Below, piece after piece: positions 63,718 through 64,000 of a DNA stretch of 64,000 nucleotides (the first letter of the stretch is position 1; every line of letters begins with the position of its first letter). The notes under the pieces were generated by a model. That model ran no database searches. It was not told where the DNA came from and saw only the letters and a list, made by a program, of their open reading frames with translations. Position numbers and translations under genes: made by a program. The stretch is from Selenomonadales bacterium 4137-cl (GTDB taxonomy: Bacteria > Bacillota > Negativicutes > Sporomusales > UBA7701). Location of the stretch: assembly GCA_032334055.1 (NCBI GenBank), contig JAUOZS010000001.1, positions 124,001 to 188,000 of the forward strand, read 5' to 3'.

Positions 63718-64000
63718 ATGAACAGGCAGGTGCAGGAGGCTGTCGGCGCTGTGGAAAGCGAGCTTATTTCTTTTGCCCGCGACCTTGTCCGCATCAAGAG
63801 CAGGACGGGGCGCGAGGCCGATCTTGTCGCCCGGATAAGGCGGGAAATGGAGAAGCTGGCTTACGACGAGGTGATCGTCGATAAGGTCGGTAATATCATC
63901 GGCGTGATCGGCAACGGGCCGGTGCACTTGCTTTATGACTCGCATATGGATCACGTGGCGGTGAACGACGCCGAAGAATGGGTGCACGGGCCGTACAGCG
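63718..64000 (+). CDS. M20-family metallohydrolase, YgeY-like (5' part)
   Basis: The frame runs out of the window. The 94 visible residues contain SFARDLVRIKSRTGRE, EVIVDKVGNIIGVIGNG and the start of the metal site DSHMDHVAV, where His and Asp would bind zinc. This fits the ArgE/DapE/YgeY group, which includes the selenium-metabolism-linked hydrolase YgeY. ATG 63718 follows AAAGGGATGATC. In-frame ATG codons at 63697 and 63700 are possible earlier starts. Confidence 0.75.
   Translation, partial: MNRQVQEAVGAVESELISFARDLVRIKSRTGREADLVARIRREMEKLAYDEVIVDKVGNIIGVIGNGPVHLLYDSHMDHVAVNDAEEWVHGPYS

Overview
The window looks like chromosome from a diderm, GC-rich Firmicute, most likely a Negativicutes member such as a Sporomusaceae relative (inference). 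Firmicute traits are strong AGGAGG-type ribosome binding sites, many GTG and TTG starts, sigma-A promoters and a perfect CIRCE heat-shock operator. Outer-membrane traits are a TonB-dependent receptor, TonB-ExbB-ExbD, a porin-like barrel and type I secretion parts. No rRNA, complete tRNA, transposase, prophage or CRISPR array was seen.

Layout. (1) 1-11.6 kb, plus strand: a surface-glycan operon. It has a dTDP-glucose 4,6-dehydratase-type enzyme, a WbqC protein, a hexapeptide acyltransferase, an acyl carrier protein, an SDR reductase, a GNAT enzyme, an adenylate-forming ligase, two methyltransferases, a glycosidase-like protein, the RffA/WecE aminotransferase and a large glycosyltransferase. 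Together these suggest a 4-amino-4,6-dideoxy sugar carrying an ACP-delivered acyl group. (2) 11.9-20.6 kb: a duplicated membrane protein with an acetoacetate-decarboxylase-like protein and an SDR; a MoxR ATPase with an HExxH/VWA protein; a GalT-like protein, an unknown protein and a PP-loop protein, separated by clear terminators and promoters. (3) 20.8-32.2 kb, minus strand: a 12-gene uptake operon. It joins a TonB receptor, a binding lipoprotein, a FecCD permease, an ATPase and TonB-ExbBD to a radical SAM enzyme, an O-methyltransferase, an FmdE protein, a TrmO-FmdE fusion and an unrecognised 379-residue protein. A DtxR-family regulator is divergent from it. This is the best candidate for an undescribed system. 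(4) 33-42 kb: two ferrous-iron systems. One has a split FeoB behind three TTAGC palindromes; the other has an intact FeoB behind a consensus promoter, two Fur boxes and a roughly 360-nt leader. A PSD-like protein, a DUF2325 protein, a Cys-rich FeoB-associated peptide and a porin lie with them. (5) 42.2-50.9 kb: an RTX calcium-binding protein, a two-component system, and two paralogous type I secretion ATPases flanking one HlyD adaptor. (6) 51-59.5 kb: a chaperone island with htpG, an L25/Ctc-like protein, dnaK, a dnaJ-like gene and clpB, with CIRCE elements at htpG and the L25-like gene. (7) 59.6-64 kb: a small membrane protein, a phage-type diphosphohydrolase, a triple-PAS histidine kinase, an AraC regulator and the start of an M20 hydrolase.

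Much of 20-42 kb concerns acquiring metals or metal complexes. Three kinds of putative metal operator (Fur boxes, TTAGC palindromes and a TTAG array) suggest layered control. Functions come from reading translated motifs; no searches were run.
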